Source: an uncultured Roseiflexaceae bacterium
Lineage (GTDB): Bacteria; Chloroflexota; Chloroflexia; Chloroflexales; Roseiflexaceae
Length of the DNA stretch: 64,000 nucleotides
Assembly: GCA_937988885.1 (NCBI GenBank)
Contig: CALKHR010000148.1
Coordinates: forward strand, 1 to 64,000
Direction: 5' to 3'
Shown here: piece after piece, positions 7,297-19,045 of the stretch
How the letters are laid out: each line of letters opens with the position of its first letter
How positions within the stretch are numbered: position 1 is the first letter of the stretch
Program-made: the position numbers and the translations under genes
Notes under the pieces: generated by a model
The model's input: the letters and a program-made list of their open reading frames with translations, nothing else
Database searches by the model: none
Told to the model about the DNA's origin: nothing

Positions 7297-8466
7297 CTAC
7301 TCTCCTTGCGTTTGCGAGAGGACGAGTTGGTAGACTTCGCGGATCGGCAGGCCGTGGGCGCGGGCGATGCGTGCGCAATCCTCGTACTCCGGCGCGATGC
7401 CGAGGTCTTGGCCCTGCCAGCGCTTGCGTTTCGCGCGGATCGGCCCGAGCGGTGTGGCGACCTCGATGATCTTGCGCTCGCAGGTGTGGCGCTCGGCGGG
7501 TCGTCGTCGCACGCCGAGCGTGGACGTCTCGCGCATGATCAACTGGACGGCTTGGTGCTCAAGGGCGGCGGGCACCAGTGCGGCGAGCAGCATACCGACG
7601 CGGCCTTTTTTCATGTGGATGGGCGTGAGCCAGGCGTCGAGCGCGCCAAGCTCGAAGAGCCGTTCGACGGTGTAGGCCAGTTGCTCGGCGGGCTGATCAT
7701 CGATGTTGGTTTCGAGTAGGATGGGCGTCTGCGCCTCGGGATGCGGTGCGGTGGTCTCGCCGAGCCAAGCGCGCAGCGCGTTGGGACGCGCAGGGTCGCG
7801 CATGCCCAAGCCGTAGCCGACCCGCTCCAGCCGCATGGCAGGGCGCTGGAAGGTAGCTAACCCCGCCAGCAGCGCCGCTCCCGTCGGCGTGACCAGTTCG
7901 AGCTCTGTGTCGTCGGGGATGGTCGGCGCGCCAGCGGTGGCCAGCAGTGCCAGCACGGCGGGCGCAGGCAGCGGTAGTGCGCCGTGGGCCGCGCGCGTCC
8001 AGCCCGTGCCGAGCGGCAGCGCCGAGGCGTACACCTGCTCGACGCCCAGCAGCGCGAGGCCTGCCACCACACCGACGATATCGACGATCGCGTCGAGCGC
8101 GCCGACTTCGTGGAAATGTACTTGATCGGCGGGGATGCCGTGGATCTGGCCCTCGGCCTCGGCGAGCAGCGTGAAGATCGCCAAACTGCGTGTCTTAACC
8201 TCTGGCGCCAGCGAACTCTGTTCGATGATCGCCCGCACATCGGCCAGGTGGCGGTGGGTGGCCTGTTCGGGGGCGACGACGTGAGCGCGGGTTCCGGCGA
8301 TATAGCGGCGCATCCCGCGCTCGGCCTCGATAGCCCAGCCCGGCACGTGCAGTTTGCCCAACTCGGTGCGCAGCGCCTCTATCGGCAACCCAAGATCGAG
8401 CAGCGCGCCCAACGCCATATCGCCGCTGATCCCCGAGAAACAATCGAAATAGATAGCCTTTGGCAT
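7297..8466 (-). CDS. larC: Nickel pincer cofactor biosynthesis protein LarC
   Basis: This 389-residue protein has the LarC N-terminus [21 protein letters not shown], the conserved [16 protein letters not shown] block, and a C-terminal domain with [10 protein letters not shown] and KKGRVG motifs. LarC inserts nickel, using CTP, into the pyridinium bis-thiocarboxylate cofactor used by lactate racemase and related epimerases (family knowledge). In some lactobacilli the gene is split into two frames joined by frameshifting; here both parts form one continuous frame. The ATG at 8466 has GAGGAG upstream. The partner genes larB and larE are not in the window. It lies downstream of the AI-2E-type permease with about 280 nt of repeats between them, so co-transcription is uncertain. 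Confidence 0.93.
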   Translation of the reverse strand: MPKAIYFDCFSGISGDMALGALLDLGLPIEALRTELGKLHVPGWAIEAERGMRRYIAGTRAHVVAPEQATHRHLADVRAIIEQSSLAPEVKTRSLAIFTLLAEAEGQIHGIPADQVHFHEVGALDAIVDIVGVVAGLALLGVEQVYASALPLGTGWTRAAHGALPLPAPAVLALLATAGAPTIPDDTELELVTPTGAALLAGLATFQRPAMRLERVGYGLGMRDPARPNALRAWLGETTAPHPEAQTPILLETNIDDQPAEQLAYTVERLFELGALDAWLTPIHMKKGRVGMLLAALVPAALEHQAVQLIMRETSTLGVRRRPAERHTCERKIIEVATPLGPIRAKRKRWQGQDLGIAPEYEDCARIARAHGLPIREVYQLVLSQTQGE

Positions 8467-8525
8467 AATGGCCGTCTCCTCTGTGGCTCCAATCGGCCAT
8501 TAGTATAGCATCTGGGGGATGAGTA

Positions 8526-8739
8526 TCCACAGATTTCACAGATTATTGTAAATGTGTGAATGGGCAGGGTAGAAACCAAACGCTCAAGGCTGGACGAGGG
8601 CAGAGATTCTTCACTTCGTGCTGCGCACTCGTTCAGAATGACTCTATGTGAGAATGGGCGGGCTAGACCAGTTTTTGCTCTTCTCCGTAAACGAGAGGAA
8701 CAAAAATATTCAATCTGTGTAATCTGTGTAATCTGTGGA
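8526..8739. repeat. Repeat-filled gap bounded by inverted CACAGATT motifs
   Basis: TCCACAGATTTCACAGATT (8526-8544) and, inverted, three AATCTGTG units ending in GGA (8712-8739) bracket a segment holding a GAGATTCTTCACTTCG / TTCAGAATGACTC repeat-like stretch (8603-8645). The first motif lies about 60 nt upstream of larC in the same orientation as those before the M14 and GH38 genes. No gene is seen. Confidence 0.5.
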
Positions 8740-8742
8740 CCC

Positions 8743-9891
8743 CTACCGCGGCACAGGAGTCTCGACCACTGCGGCTTCGGGCTTGCTGCTGGCTCGCAGA
8801 TAGAGGAACTGCAGCAGTGAGGCGATCACACCCGCTACGGGCACGCCGAACAGCAGCCCCCACGCGCCAGCGAACGCCGCGCCCAACAGGATCGCCGCGA
8901 AGATCAGCAACGGGTGCAGGCCGACGATCTTGCCCATCAAACGGGGCATAATCATATTGAACAGCACCTGTTGCAACGTCAGCAGACAGATCAGCATCAG
9001 CAATAGACGGTCGGGGTTCTCGATCAACGCGATCATCAACGGCGGAATGATCGCGAAGAACCCTCCAACGAGCGGGATGAGCACCAATATGCCAGCCAAC
9101 ACGCTCGCTAGCGCTATGTCGCTCATACCCAGTGCCAGCATGATGATCGCGGTCGCCAAGCCGTACAGCAACGCCTGCACCAACTGCGCGCGCAGAAACG
9201 CCCCGAACGTGCGGCTAATGATCGCGAAGAAGGTGCTGGTATCATCCCGCCATTGGATCGGCAGTAGCTCAAGCAAGCGCTGAGCGATCGCAGGGCCATC
9301 CACCGTCATGTAGTAGCTGATGATCAGGATCAACACCAAATTCAGCACCAGGGTCGCGATCCCGCTGATGATCGTGAGCGACTGGCTGATCAGCGTGCTG
9401 CTCAGCGTAGTGGCCTGCTGGATCAGCGTATCGGTCTGCATATCCGCGAAGTTCACCCGCCAGCCCATGCGGTTCAGCCCTCGTTCGAGCGCGATCACCC
9501 ACGCATCGATCTCGGCTATCGCCGTGGGCATCGCCTCGTTCAAGCTGATGAGCTGGCTGGAGATGATTGGGATCAGCAGAAAGGCAGGGTAGATCACTAG
9601 CGCGACCACTCCGAAGTACACCAGCAGCGCCGCGATATTGCGCGGCACATGCCAGTGCTGTGCGCCTCGCCCGTTGGCCGAGCGCTGCACGAAGGGGATG
9701 GCGAAACCGCGCCCGCTGATCGCCTTGACCAACGGCTGTAGCACCAGTGTCAGCAGCCAGGCCAGCGCGAATAAGAGCAGCGGCGTGGCGAACTGGGTCA
9801 GCAACGCCAGCAAACGCTCGAACAGGAACACACTCACTGCTGCGATCAGTAACCATATCAGAATGCGCTGGAGTTGCTCGGTCGATATCAT
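8743..9891 (-). CDS. AI-2E family transporter (UPF0118/PerM)
   Basis: This 382-residue polytopic membrane protein has the usual arrangement of the family: two to three N-terminal helices (from ILIWLLIAAVSVFLFERLL), a soluble loop of about 100 residues, and a block of C-terminal helices ending in MGKIVGLHPLLIFAAILLGA, the most conserved stretch of the family. Members have been linked to autoinducer-2 export or to ion/proton antiport, and the substrate cannot be deduced. The ATG at 9891 is chosen because GGGAG precedes it at seven bases; a GTG six codons earlier is possible. The thpR gene ends 39 nt upstream on the same strand, so it probably belongs to a ppk-thpR-permease transcript. Confidence 0.85.
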   Translation of the reverse strand: MISTEQLQRILIWLLIAAVSVFLFERLLALLTQFATPLLLFALAWLLTLVLQPLVKAISGRGFAIPFVQRSANGRGAQHWHVPRNIAALLVYFGVVALVIYPAFLLIPIISSQLISLNEAMPTAIAEIDAWVIALERGLNRMGWRVNFADMQTDTLIQQATTLSSTLISQSLTIISGIATLVLNLVLILIISYYMTVDGPAIAQRLLELLPIQWRDDTSTFFAIISRTFGAFLRAQLVQALLYGLATAIIMLALGMSDIALASVLAGILVLIPLVGGFFAIIPPLMIALIENPDRLLLMLICLLTLQQVLFNMIMPRLMGKIVGLHPLLIFAAILLGAAFAGAWGLLFGVPVAGVIASLLQFLYLRASSKPEAAVVETPVPR

Positions 9892-9930
9892 GCTCGAACT
9901 CCCAATCACGGCATATCTGCAAGGTGTGTT

Positions 9931-10518
9931 TTACGCTGCGCTATGCCCAAACGGCCAAGTGTAAAGGGGTGTGTAGCGAGGGCCGCCCGGCAGCAACTCA
10001 CTCCGAAAGAGCACCACGCGATCAACAGGCCAACGCAGCGGAGGCGGCGCTGGTTGCGCTGCGAATAGCTCGCCGATGCGGGCCTGATCGGGGCGGGCGA
10101 CGTTCCGGCGCACGTACGCTAACGTCAGGTGAGGATGGTACGGGCGCGTTTCGACGGGCAACTCCAGCTCCGTGAGCGCCGTTCCAATGGCTTGATAGAG
10201 CGTATTCAGTTGCTTCAAGGCGCCTGCCACGCCGACCCACAGCACACTTGGCCGACGCAGGTTCGGGAAGCCGCCCGTCTGGCTCAGTTGCAACTCGAAG
10301 GGCGATTGCTCCGCGCAGATCGGGGCGAGCGCCTGATCGATCTCGGGTAGGAGCGCCGTGTCGGTATCGCCCAAAAAGTGCAAGGTGAGGTGCATCCATT
10401 GCGGTTGCACCCACGACACGTTCAGCTTGTTCGCTTGCAGTGTGGCTTGGTGTTGAGCTAGGGCTTGTTTGATTGTGGACGAAAGCTCGATCGCGAGAAA
10501 AAGGCGGTATAGTGGCAT
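9931..10518 (-). CDS. thpR: RNA 2',3'-cyclic phosphodiesterase (ThpR / LigT family)
   Basis: From MPLYRLFLAIELSS the product is 195 residues, the usual length for the 2H phosphoesterase family. Both signature motifs are present: HLTLHFLG and HPHLTLAYV, each supplying an HxT active-site pair. The enzyme opens 2',3'-cyclic phosphates at RNA ends, and older work assayed it as a 2'-5' RNA ligase (family knowledge). The frame is open upstream for 70 more codons, but those overlap ppk and carry no family similarity, so the ATG at 10518 is preferred. It begins 7 nt after the ppk stop, indicating co-transcription with ppk and probably translational coupling. Confidence 0.9.
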   Translation of the reverse strand: MPLYRLFLAIELSSTIKQALAQHQATLQANKLNVSWVQPQWMHLTLHFLGDTDTALLPEIDQALAPICAEQSPFELQLSQTGGFPNLRRPSVLWVGVAGALKQLNTLYQAIGTALTELELPVETRPYHPHLTLAYVRRNVARPDQARIGELFAAQPAPPPLRWPVDRVVLFRSELLPGGPRYTPLYTWPFGHSAA

Positions 10519-10525
10519 AATGGTG

Positions 10526-12661
<2,136 letters not shown>

Positions 12662-12768
12662 AACAGTGTCCTTTGAGCAACGATGGCATGATGACTGCAC
12701 GGTTCGCACGCCTTTGATTATAGCATCACGGATACGGTGCGGCAACCATTCGGCGCATTCTAACGCCA

Positions 12769-12797
12769 AACGGGCACCCGTGACGTGGGTGCCCGTT
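12769..12797 (-). terminator. Hairpin between argS and ppk
   Basis: AACGGGCACCC (12769-12779) pairs with GGGTGCCCGTT (12787-12797), 27 nt past the argS stop. The following minus-strand bases are only moderately T-rich, so termination may be partial. Confidence 0.65.
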
Positions 12798-12823
12798 CAG
12801 GTGTAGACAGTTTGGAGAGCGCT

Positions 12824-14545
12824 TTACATCCGCTCTGGTGCGCGGATGCCCAGCAGTTTCAGGCCGTTCTCCAACGCCTGAGCGGTGGCCGCCACCAACC
12901 GCAACCGTGCGGCCCGTAGATCAGGGCTTGCGTCGAGCACGGGGCAGTGGTGGTAGAACGACGAGAACGACCGCGCGGTGTTGTAGCACCACTCGGCGAT
13001 CACGAACGGCGCGTACCGTTCGCCAGCCTCGCGCACCGCGCCGGGCAACTTCGCCAACTGCTTGATCAAGGCCACCTCGGCCTCGTGCGTGAGCAGCGAC
13101 GAGTCGGCGCTCTGCGAATCGGTCTTGCCAATGCCAGCCTTCCGCAAGATCGAGCAGCTGCGTGCGTGCATATACTGGATGTAGGTGGCGCTGTTGCCCT
13201 CGGTGGCTAGCATCCGCTCCCAATCGAGCGTGATGTTGCGCCGCGAGTCTTGGTACAGGTCGTTGTAGATCACCGCGCCGATACCGACCGCCTCGGCCAC
13301 CGCTTCCTTCTCTTCCTCGCTCAGGTCTGGGCTAGCCTGCTCGACCACGGCCCGTGCGCGGTCGTGGGCGTCGTTCAGCAAGCCCTCCAAGTAGACCATG
13401 TTGCCCTTGCGGGTCGAGAGCGGCTCGCCCTGCGCGTCGAACACCGTGCCGAAGGCGATATGCACCAAGTCGATGTCCTTGGCGTAGCCGAGCGCTCGCG
13501 CCATCGCGAACACCTGCCGGAAGTGCAACTCCTGACGCGCATCCACCACGTAGATCACTCGGAACGGCTGATACTCCTGCTCGCGGAAGACCACCGTGGC
13601 CACGTCGCGAGTCAGGTACAGCGTGCCGCCATCGGAGCGTTGCAGCAGGAAACTCGGCAACGGCGGCAGATCGACCGCTACGGCGCCCTTCTCGTCGCGG
13701 ATGGCCACCTTCTGTTCGAGGGCCTGCTCGATGATGGGGGCCATCTTGTCTTCAAAGAAACTCTCACCGTAGGTGGTGTCGAAGTGCACGCCCAACCGCT
13801 CGTAGAGCGGGTTGATGTAGCGCATCGTCTGCTCGACGCACCATTGCCACAACTCGCGTGCGACTGGATCGCCCTGCTCCAGCCGTAGCGACCAGGCCCG
13901 TGCGGCATCGTCGAGCGCCGCGTCGTCTTTGACCCGATTCGCGTACACCGAGTAGAGCTGTTCAAGCTGAGCTACGGCTTCTTCATCGTTGCCCTGAGGC
14001 TTGCCCTCGCGCTCGATCGCCAGCAACAGAATGCCAAACTGTTTGCCCCAATCGCCCAAGTGGTTATCGCTGATCGTCTTGTAGCCCAGCGCCGAAATGA
14101 TGTTGAACAGCGATTGGCCGATGATCGTTGTGCGGATGTGCCCCACATGCATGCGCTTCGCCACGTTCGGCGAGGAGTACTCCACGATCACCAATCGGTT
14201 CGCGCCCAGATCATCGTGGCCGTAGCGCGGACCGAGTTGCTCGATCTCGCTCAGCACCTCCGCGCCCAACTGCGTGGTGTTGAGCGAGAAGTTGAGGAAC
14301 GGCCCAGCCGCGGCCACGCCGCCGATCAGAGAATCCTTGGCGGGCGAGATCGCAGCAACCAATTCGTTCGCCAGTTGGGGCGGCGCGACTTTCAACTCCT
14401 TGGCGGCCCGAAAGGCGGGGAACGCTAAATCGGCAGGAATATTTGGCTTTGGCGCCGCAAGGTCGATCTGCGTCTCGGGCACTTTGCCCGTACTTGCGAT
14501 CGCCTCGCGCACCTGTTGCTCGAATCGGTCAAGAGCGTATTTCAT
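12824..14545 (-). CDS. argS: Arginyl-tRNA synthetase
   Basis: This 573-residue class Ia synthetase charges tRNA-Arg. The N-terminal Arg-tRNA-synthetase-specific domain (from MKYALDRFEQQVREA) is followed by the Rossmann catalytic core. Its HIGH-equivalent lies in SSPNVAKRMHVGHIRT and its KMSKS-like loop is STRKGNMVYLEGLL. The DALR anticodon-binding domain occupies the last 120 residues and ends LLGIRAPERM, the typical C-terminus. The start at ATG 14545 fits the family N-terminus; an upstream in-frame ATG would add 19 unrelated residues. It is the only aminoacyl-tRNA synthetase in the window and appears to head the minus-strand run argS-ppk-thpR-permease. Confidence 0.95.
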   Translation of the reverse strand: MKYALDRFEQQVREAIASTGKVPETQIDLAAPKPNIPADLAFPAFRAAKELKVAPPQLANELVAAISPAKDSLIGGVAAAGPFLNFSLNTTQLGAEVLSEIEQLGPRYGHDDLGANRLVIVEYSSPNVAKRMHVGHIRTTIIGQSLFNIISALGYKTISDNHLGDWGKQFGILLLAIEREGKPQGNDEEAVAQLEQLYSVYANRVKDDAALDDAARAWSLRLEQGDPVARELWQWCVEQTMRYINPLYERLGVHFDTTYGESFFEDKMAPIIEQALEQKVAIRDEKGAVAVDLPPLPSFLLQRSDGGTLYLTRDVATVVFREQEYQPFRVIYVVDARQELHFRQVFAMARALGYAKDIDLVHIAFGTVFDAQGEPLSTRKGNMVYLEGLLNDAHDRARAVVEQASPDLSEEEKEAVAEAVGIGAVIYNDLYQDSRRNITLDWERMLATEGNSATYIQYMHARSCSILRKAGIGKTDSQSADSSLLTHEAEVALIKQLAKLPGAVREAGERYAPFVIAEWCYNTARSFSSFYHHCPVLDASPDLRAARLRLVAATAQALENGLKLLGIRAPERM

Positions 14546-15203
14546 ACAATAAATCCTAGAGCCTCGGCGATGGTTGCCGTAAGCATAACCTTTGTTGGTC
14601 AACAGTATTTACAGAAGTATATGCGGAGATGCGGCAATGCGCAACCTTCTTTCGATGGGTATTGTGCTTGAGATGGACGCTCATTCGCTGTTGCTGATGC
14701 CTCGGTTGTGTGAGCGGCGCACACTTCCTTCGCTTGAGATAGCTTGTGGCATCGCTATCCAATGGCTGCGTAGCGATGCTTTGGTATTCTCACCAGAGCA
14801 TTGGATGTTTATGATACGTTATCTGCATTATCCCCTATCCGATATCAGTTATTGTTCTCTTCACACCCAAGAAAGTGAAATTCGTAAGTATATACTGTTG
14901 AAACTATTATTCTATGTTGCTAGTCGCAACGTTCACTACAGTACGTCGCAATAGCCAATCTCAGATCGATAAATGGTCCATTAACTGTAAGGAAAAATTC
15001 ATATTTTTAGCCTTGTTTTACCAATTCAATCCATGGTATCATTTCATGCAAAGCGTTTTATAACTCAAATGTTTATAAACTATCCTCAATGTAGACGACG
15101 TATACAGTGCGGTAGTTCGATACGCTATGTTGGTGGTCTCAGGTTGGCTACGTAACCAAGCCTTCGTTCGTAGTCTGTATGCTCTCTATCTTCAAGGATT
15201 GGA
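14546..15203. other. Intergenic gap upstream of the histidine kinase tandem
   Basis: 658 nt, more AT-rich than its flanks. A 120-codon open frame on the plus strand (14592-14954) has no recognisable domain or ribosome binding site and is not called. A promoter candidate lies at 15013-15042. Nothing else is recognised. Confidence 0.5.
15013..15042 (+). promoter_or_regulatory. Candidate promoter for the two-kinase operon
   Basis: TTGTTT (15013-15018) and TATCAT (15037-15042) are separated by 18 nt, with an extended -10 TG at 15034-15035. It would give a leader of about 155 nt. Confidence 0.4.
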
Positions 15204-17849
15204 GTGCTACGTCTGGCGATGTCGTTTGTACGCACCATTTCGTCGCTTAGTATCCGTGCCAAGGTGCTCCTGTTGGCGCTCAGTTTGGCATTGATCCCGT
15301 TGATCTCCACCAGTTGGCTCGGCCTCACGAGCCTCGATCAAGCCCGTATCACCGCAGAAGAGATCAGCACCCACGCGCTGCAAACGCAAGCCGAACAGTA
15401 CCTCGTCAAACGCTCAAGCGACAAAGCCCTGCTCTACAACGCCGCTCTCAACACGATCCGCGTGCGCGCCGAGGCGGTCGCCGCCTATGCCCCCAACCTG
15501 ATCGCCAGGGATACCTCCGCTGTGCCCTCCGATGAGCGGGTGTGGATCTCGCCGGGTGGCCCTGACCCCACCAATGAGCGCACCTACGCCTCTAGCATGG
15601 AACTCGCTCGGCGATTCATTCCGATTTTGCGGGCCGTTGCTCAAGACAATCACCTCATCAGCCTGGCTTACGTCGGCTTGGAGGATGGCGGCGTCACCGC
15701 TTTCGACCACGATATTATCGACCAACTCTTCTCCATCAGCCCGTTCGATGTGCGCACTCGCCCCTGGTATCTCGCGGCACGCGAGGCTGGTAAAACGGTG
15801 TGGGTCGATACGTATGTGGACGCCAACACCGGCAAACTCGTCACCACCTGCGCCACGCCGATCTACGATGCGCAGGGCGAGTTCATCGGGGTGCTCGGCT
15901 TCGACCTGCTGCTCGACACCATTCAACAAGATCTGCTGCAGTTCGATATCGATCCGGGCGGCTATGCCTTCCTGATCAACGATCAGGGCAAGGTGCTGGT
16001 GCGCCCCGACCTTGAAGTTGGTCAATTCACTTGGAACCAGCCGTTCACTACCGATAATCTGCTGGAGACTGAAGACCCCGTCTTTCGCAGTGTGGTGCAG
16101 CAAATGGTGGGCGGCCAACAAGGCGTGCAGCGGATCGCCTACGAGGGCAACAACGTCTACATCGCCTATGCGCCGATCGACGATGCGGGTTGGAGCATCG
16201 GCATCGTTATCCCCGTGGCCGAGGTGATCCGCCCGGCTCGCGAGGTTGGTGCGGCGATCTCGGAGCGCCAAGCCCAATTGCGCACGCAGGTGCTGGGATT
16301 GGTGGCGATCAGCGTGTTGATCGTGCTTTCGCTGGGCACGCTGCTCACCTTGCTGATGACGAGGCCGTTGCGGCGCTTGCAGGCGGGCGCTCATCGCCTC
16401 GCCTCGGGCGAACTGACCCATCGTCTTGAGCCCGGCGGCGGCGATGAGGTGGGTGCGCTCGTGCGCTCCTTCAACCAGATGGCCGATGCGCTTCAGGCAC
16501 AGGTGAGCGAACTCGAAGATAACCTGCGTCAACTGGCCACGCTCAACGAAGTCTCGAACAGTTTCCGCACCATCCTCTCCCTTCAACAACTGCTCGACGC
16601 CATTCCGAAGGCCGTTTGTGAGCGCTTCGGCTTCGACCGCGCCGTGCTGTATCTGCTCGATGGCGAAATGCTCTACGCCGTGCGGGCCACCTTCGGCCCA
16701 ACTCCCGAGCAGCAGGCCCAGGCCGCCGAATTTCTTGCCGCCGCCAACGCTCAACCCATCTCGCTCAACGGTCAAAGCATCGAAGCCGACATTCTGCGCA
16801 GCGGCCAGGCCGTGATCATCGATGACTCGCAACTGCACGAGCATCTGAGGTTAAACAAGCAGACTATCATCGACAGCCATTCGTATGTACAGGTGCCGAT
16901 CTTTGGGCATGAAGAAAAGGTGATCGGCCTGCTGTTCGCCGATTACTACCTCAGCCAGCGCCGAACTAGCCCACGCGACGCCACTCAGTTGTTGACGTTC
17001 GCGAACATGGTCGGCCTCACCATCGAGAATACCCGTCTCTACAACGATATGGAGCAGGCGGTGGCGCAGCGCACCGAAGAGTTGCGCATCGCGCTCGAAC
17101 GGGCGCAGGAAGCCGATCGGCTCAAGGGCCAATTCCTCGCCGCCATCTCGCACGAGCTACGTACGCCGCTCAACGCGATCATCGGCTTCTCGACGGTGAT
17201 GCTCGATGAACTCGACGGCCCGATCACGCAAATGCAGCGCGAGGATCTGCGCACCATCAATCAAAACGGGCGCTTCCTGCTGCACATGATCAACGAACTG
17301 CTCGACTTGGCGCGCATTGAGGCTGGCAAACTCGAACTGAACATTGTGGCGGTCGATTTAGCTGCGCTGATCAACGACATTGGTGAGACCGTCCAAGGGC
17401 TGTTGTACGATAAAGATGTGATGTTGCACATTCGTCTGCCGGAGCAATTGCCGATGGTGCGCGGCGATGCCGACAAGATTCGGCAGATTTTGTTGAACTT
17501 GCTCTCAAATGCGGTAAAATTCACGGAGCGTGGAACGATCACGATTAGCTCGCCAGAGACCCCACAACTCGATCACGTCGCAATCAGCATTCGTGATACC
17601 GGCATTGGCATCGCAGCCAAAGATCTACCGGTGATTTTTGAGGAATTTCGCCAAGTACACGCCAACCGAAAGGGCAAGCGCGGCAGTGGCTTGGGCCTCG
17701 CGATCACCCGCAAACTGGTTGAGGCGCATGGTGGCCAGCTCAGTGTCGAGAGCACTCTCGGTCACGGTAGCGTTTTCACGTTCACACTCCCGATCCACAA
17801 CGCAGCCTACGAACAACCTACTGAGACACGCGCCTACGGAGATGCCTAA
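15204..17849 (+). CDS. Membrane sensor histidine kinase (dCache-HAMP-GAF-HisKA-HATPase)
   Basis: The product is 881 residues. A first membrane helix (VLLLALSLALIPLISTSWLG) is followed by a large extracytoplasmic dCache-like sensor (about 45-345) containing TRPWYLAAREAGKTVWVDTY and GVLGFDLLLD. After it come a second helix (about 357-380), a HAMP linker with TRPLRRLQAGAHRLASGE, a GAF domain (about 450-620), HisKA with the phospho-acceptor His in ISHELRTPLNAIIGF, and an HATPase domain with LLNLLSNAVKF, DTGIGI and GSGLGLAI. GTG at 15204 follows AAGGA by five bases; ATG at 15219 is the alternative. Cache domains usually bind small ligands outside the cell. A second kinase with a receiver starts 20 nt later and is probably its partner. 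Confidence 0.92.
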   Translation: MLRLAMSFVRTISSLSIRAKVLLLALSLALIPLISTSWLGLTSLDQARITAEEISTHALQTQAEQYLVKRSSDKALLYNAALNTIRVRAEAVAAYAPNLIARDTSAVPSDERVWISPGGPDPTNERTYASSMELARRFIPILRAVAQDNHLISLAYVGLEDGGVTAFDHDIIDQLFSISPFDVRTRPWYLAAREAGKTVWVDTYVDANTGKLVTTCATPIYDAQGEFIGVLGFDLLLDTIQQDLLQFDIDPGGYAFLINDQGKVLVRPDLEVGQFTWNQPFTTDNLLETEDPVFRSVVQQMVGGQQGVQRIAYEGNNVYIAYAPIDDAGWSIGIVIPVAEVIRPAREVGAAISERQAQLRTQVLGLVAISVLIVLSLGTLLTLLMTRPLRRLQAGAHRLASGELTHRLEPGGGDEVGALVRSFNQMADALQAQVSELEDNLRQLATLNEVSNSFRTILSLQQLLDAIPKAVCERFGFDRAVLYLLDGEMLYAVRATFGPTPEQQAQAAEFLAAANAQPISLNGQSIEADILRSGQAVIIDDSQLHEHLRLNKQTIIDSHSYVQVPIFGHEEKVIGLLFADYYLSQRRTSPRDATQLLTFANMVGLTIENTRLYNDMEQAVAQRTEELRIALERAQEADRLKGQFLAAISHELRTPLNAIIGFSTVMLDELDGPITQMQREDLRTINQNGRFLLHMINELLDLARIEAGKLELNIVAVDLAALINDIGETVQGLLYDKDVMLHIRLPEQLPMVRGDADKIRQILLNLLSNAVKFTERGTITISSPETPQLDHVAISIRDTGIGIAAKDLPVIFEEFRQVHANRKGKRGSGLGLAITRKLVEAHGGQLSVESTLGHGSVFTFTLPIHNAAYEQPTETRAYGDA

Positions 17850-17869
17850 CGGACTGGAAGGGTGGCTGT

Positions 17870-19045
17870 ATGAGCGAGCGTCCAATGATCCTGTACATCG
17901 AGGATAACGCCGATAACCAGCGGCTGGTGCAACGCATTTTAGAAGCGCGTAACTACCGTGTTCAACTCGCCGAGAACGGCCCCGAGGGCATTCAGTTGGC
18001 GCTCGAAGGCATGCCAGCCCTGATCTTGGTCGATATGAACATCCCGGGCCTCGACGGCTACGAGACCACCACGCGCCTGCGCAGTATGGCGCATCTTGGC
18101 TCCACGCCGATCGTGGCGCTCACCGCCGATAACCGCAACGGCACGCGCGAGCGCACCCTGGTGGCGGGTTGCGACGGCTACATCACCAAGCCGATCGACC
18201 CGCGCCGCCTGCCCGAGCAGATCGAGGAGTTTATCAACGGCAAGCGCGAAGCTGTGCCGCAGGCGCTCGAAGCGCCGCTGCTGCGCGAATACAACCAGAA
18301 ACTGGTCGAACGCCTCGAACGCCAAGTGCGCGAACTCAGCATCGCCAATAGCGAACTGCAAGAGGCTGATCGGCTGAAGAACCAGTTCCTCGCTACGCTC
18401 TCGCACGAGCTACGCACGCCGCTCACATCGCTGCTCGGCTACCTGGAGTTGTTCGGGCGGCGCACGCTTGGCCCACTCACCGAGGCGCAGGCCGAGGGCA
18501 TCCGCGTGATGACGCGCAGCACCGAGATCCTGGCGCGCCACGTGAATCATTTGCTCTACCTGCAAGAGGTGCGCTCCTCGCAACTCAAGCGCGAGCCTTG
18601 CACGTTGCACACGCTCTTGATGAACATTCTCGAGGAGTGGCAACCGCGCATCGAGGCGGGCAACATCAACCTGCAGACCACTATCGAGCCAACCGCGACA
18701 TACATGGGCGATATGCTCGGCCTCGATCAGGCTATCCGCAATCTGCTCGACAACGCGCTGAAGTTCACGCCGCCGAACGGCACCGTGCGCGTGGCCCTGC
18801 TCGACGAGCCGAACCGCATCATCTTGCGAGTGGAGGATAGCGGCCCAGGCATCCCCCCTGACATGCAGGACAAAGTCTTCCTGCCGTTCTTCCAGATCGA
18901 CACGTCGCTGGCGCGGCAGCACCCCGGCGCGGGCATGGGCCTCGCGATCGTGCAGCACGTGGTGGAGGCGCACGGCGGCCAAGTCATCCTGCACAGCACG
19001 CTCGGACAGGGCAGTCAGTTTGTGGTTGTGCTACCGCGCACCTAA
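17870..19045 (+). CDS. Receiver-histidine kinase hybrid (REC-HisKA-HATPase)
   Basis: This 391-residue cytoplasmic protein begins with a receiver domain: acidic pocket YIEDNADN, phospho-acceptor Asp in ILVDMNIPGLDGYE, Thr in VALTADN, Lys in GYITKPIDP. A coiled segment (about 135-165) leads to a HisKA domain with TLSHELRTPLTSLLGYLELF. The HATPase domain follows, with LLDNALKFTP, EDSGPGIP and GAGMGLAIVQHVVEAHGG. The order receiver-then-kinase suggests a kinase whose activity is set by phosphorylation of its N-terminal receiver. The preceding membrane kinase, 20 nt upstream, is the obvious donor, giving a phosphorelay without a DNA-binding output here. The last base of its TAA stop is the first base of a MITE-like element. 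Confidence 0.92.
   Translation: MSERPMILYIEDNADNQRLVQRILEARNYRVQLAENGPEGIQLALEGMPALILVDMNIPGLDGYETTTRLRSMAHLGSTPIVALTADNRNGTRERTLVAGCDGYITKPIDPRRLPEQIEEFINGKREAVPQALEAPLLREYNQKLVERLERQVRELSIANSELQEADRLKNQFLATLSHELRTPLTSLLGYLELFGRRTLGPLTEAQAEGIRVMTRSTEILARHVNHLLYLQEVRSSQLKREPCTLHTLLMNILEEWQPRIEAGNINLQTTIEPTATYMGDMLGLDQAIRNLLDNALKFTPPNGTVRVALLDEPNRIILRVEDSGPGIPPDMQDKVFLPFFQIDTSLARQHPGAGMGLAIVQHVVEAHGGQVILHSTLGQGSQFVVVLPRT

Noticed and set aside
14592..14954. 120-codon frame after argS
   Set aside because: No domain, no ribosome binding site, composition unlike neighbouring genes.
15414..16844. 476-codon frame antisense to the membrane histidine kinase
   Set aside because: Shadow of a well-supported kinase gene.
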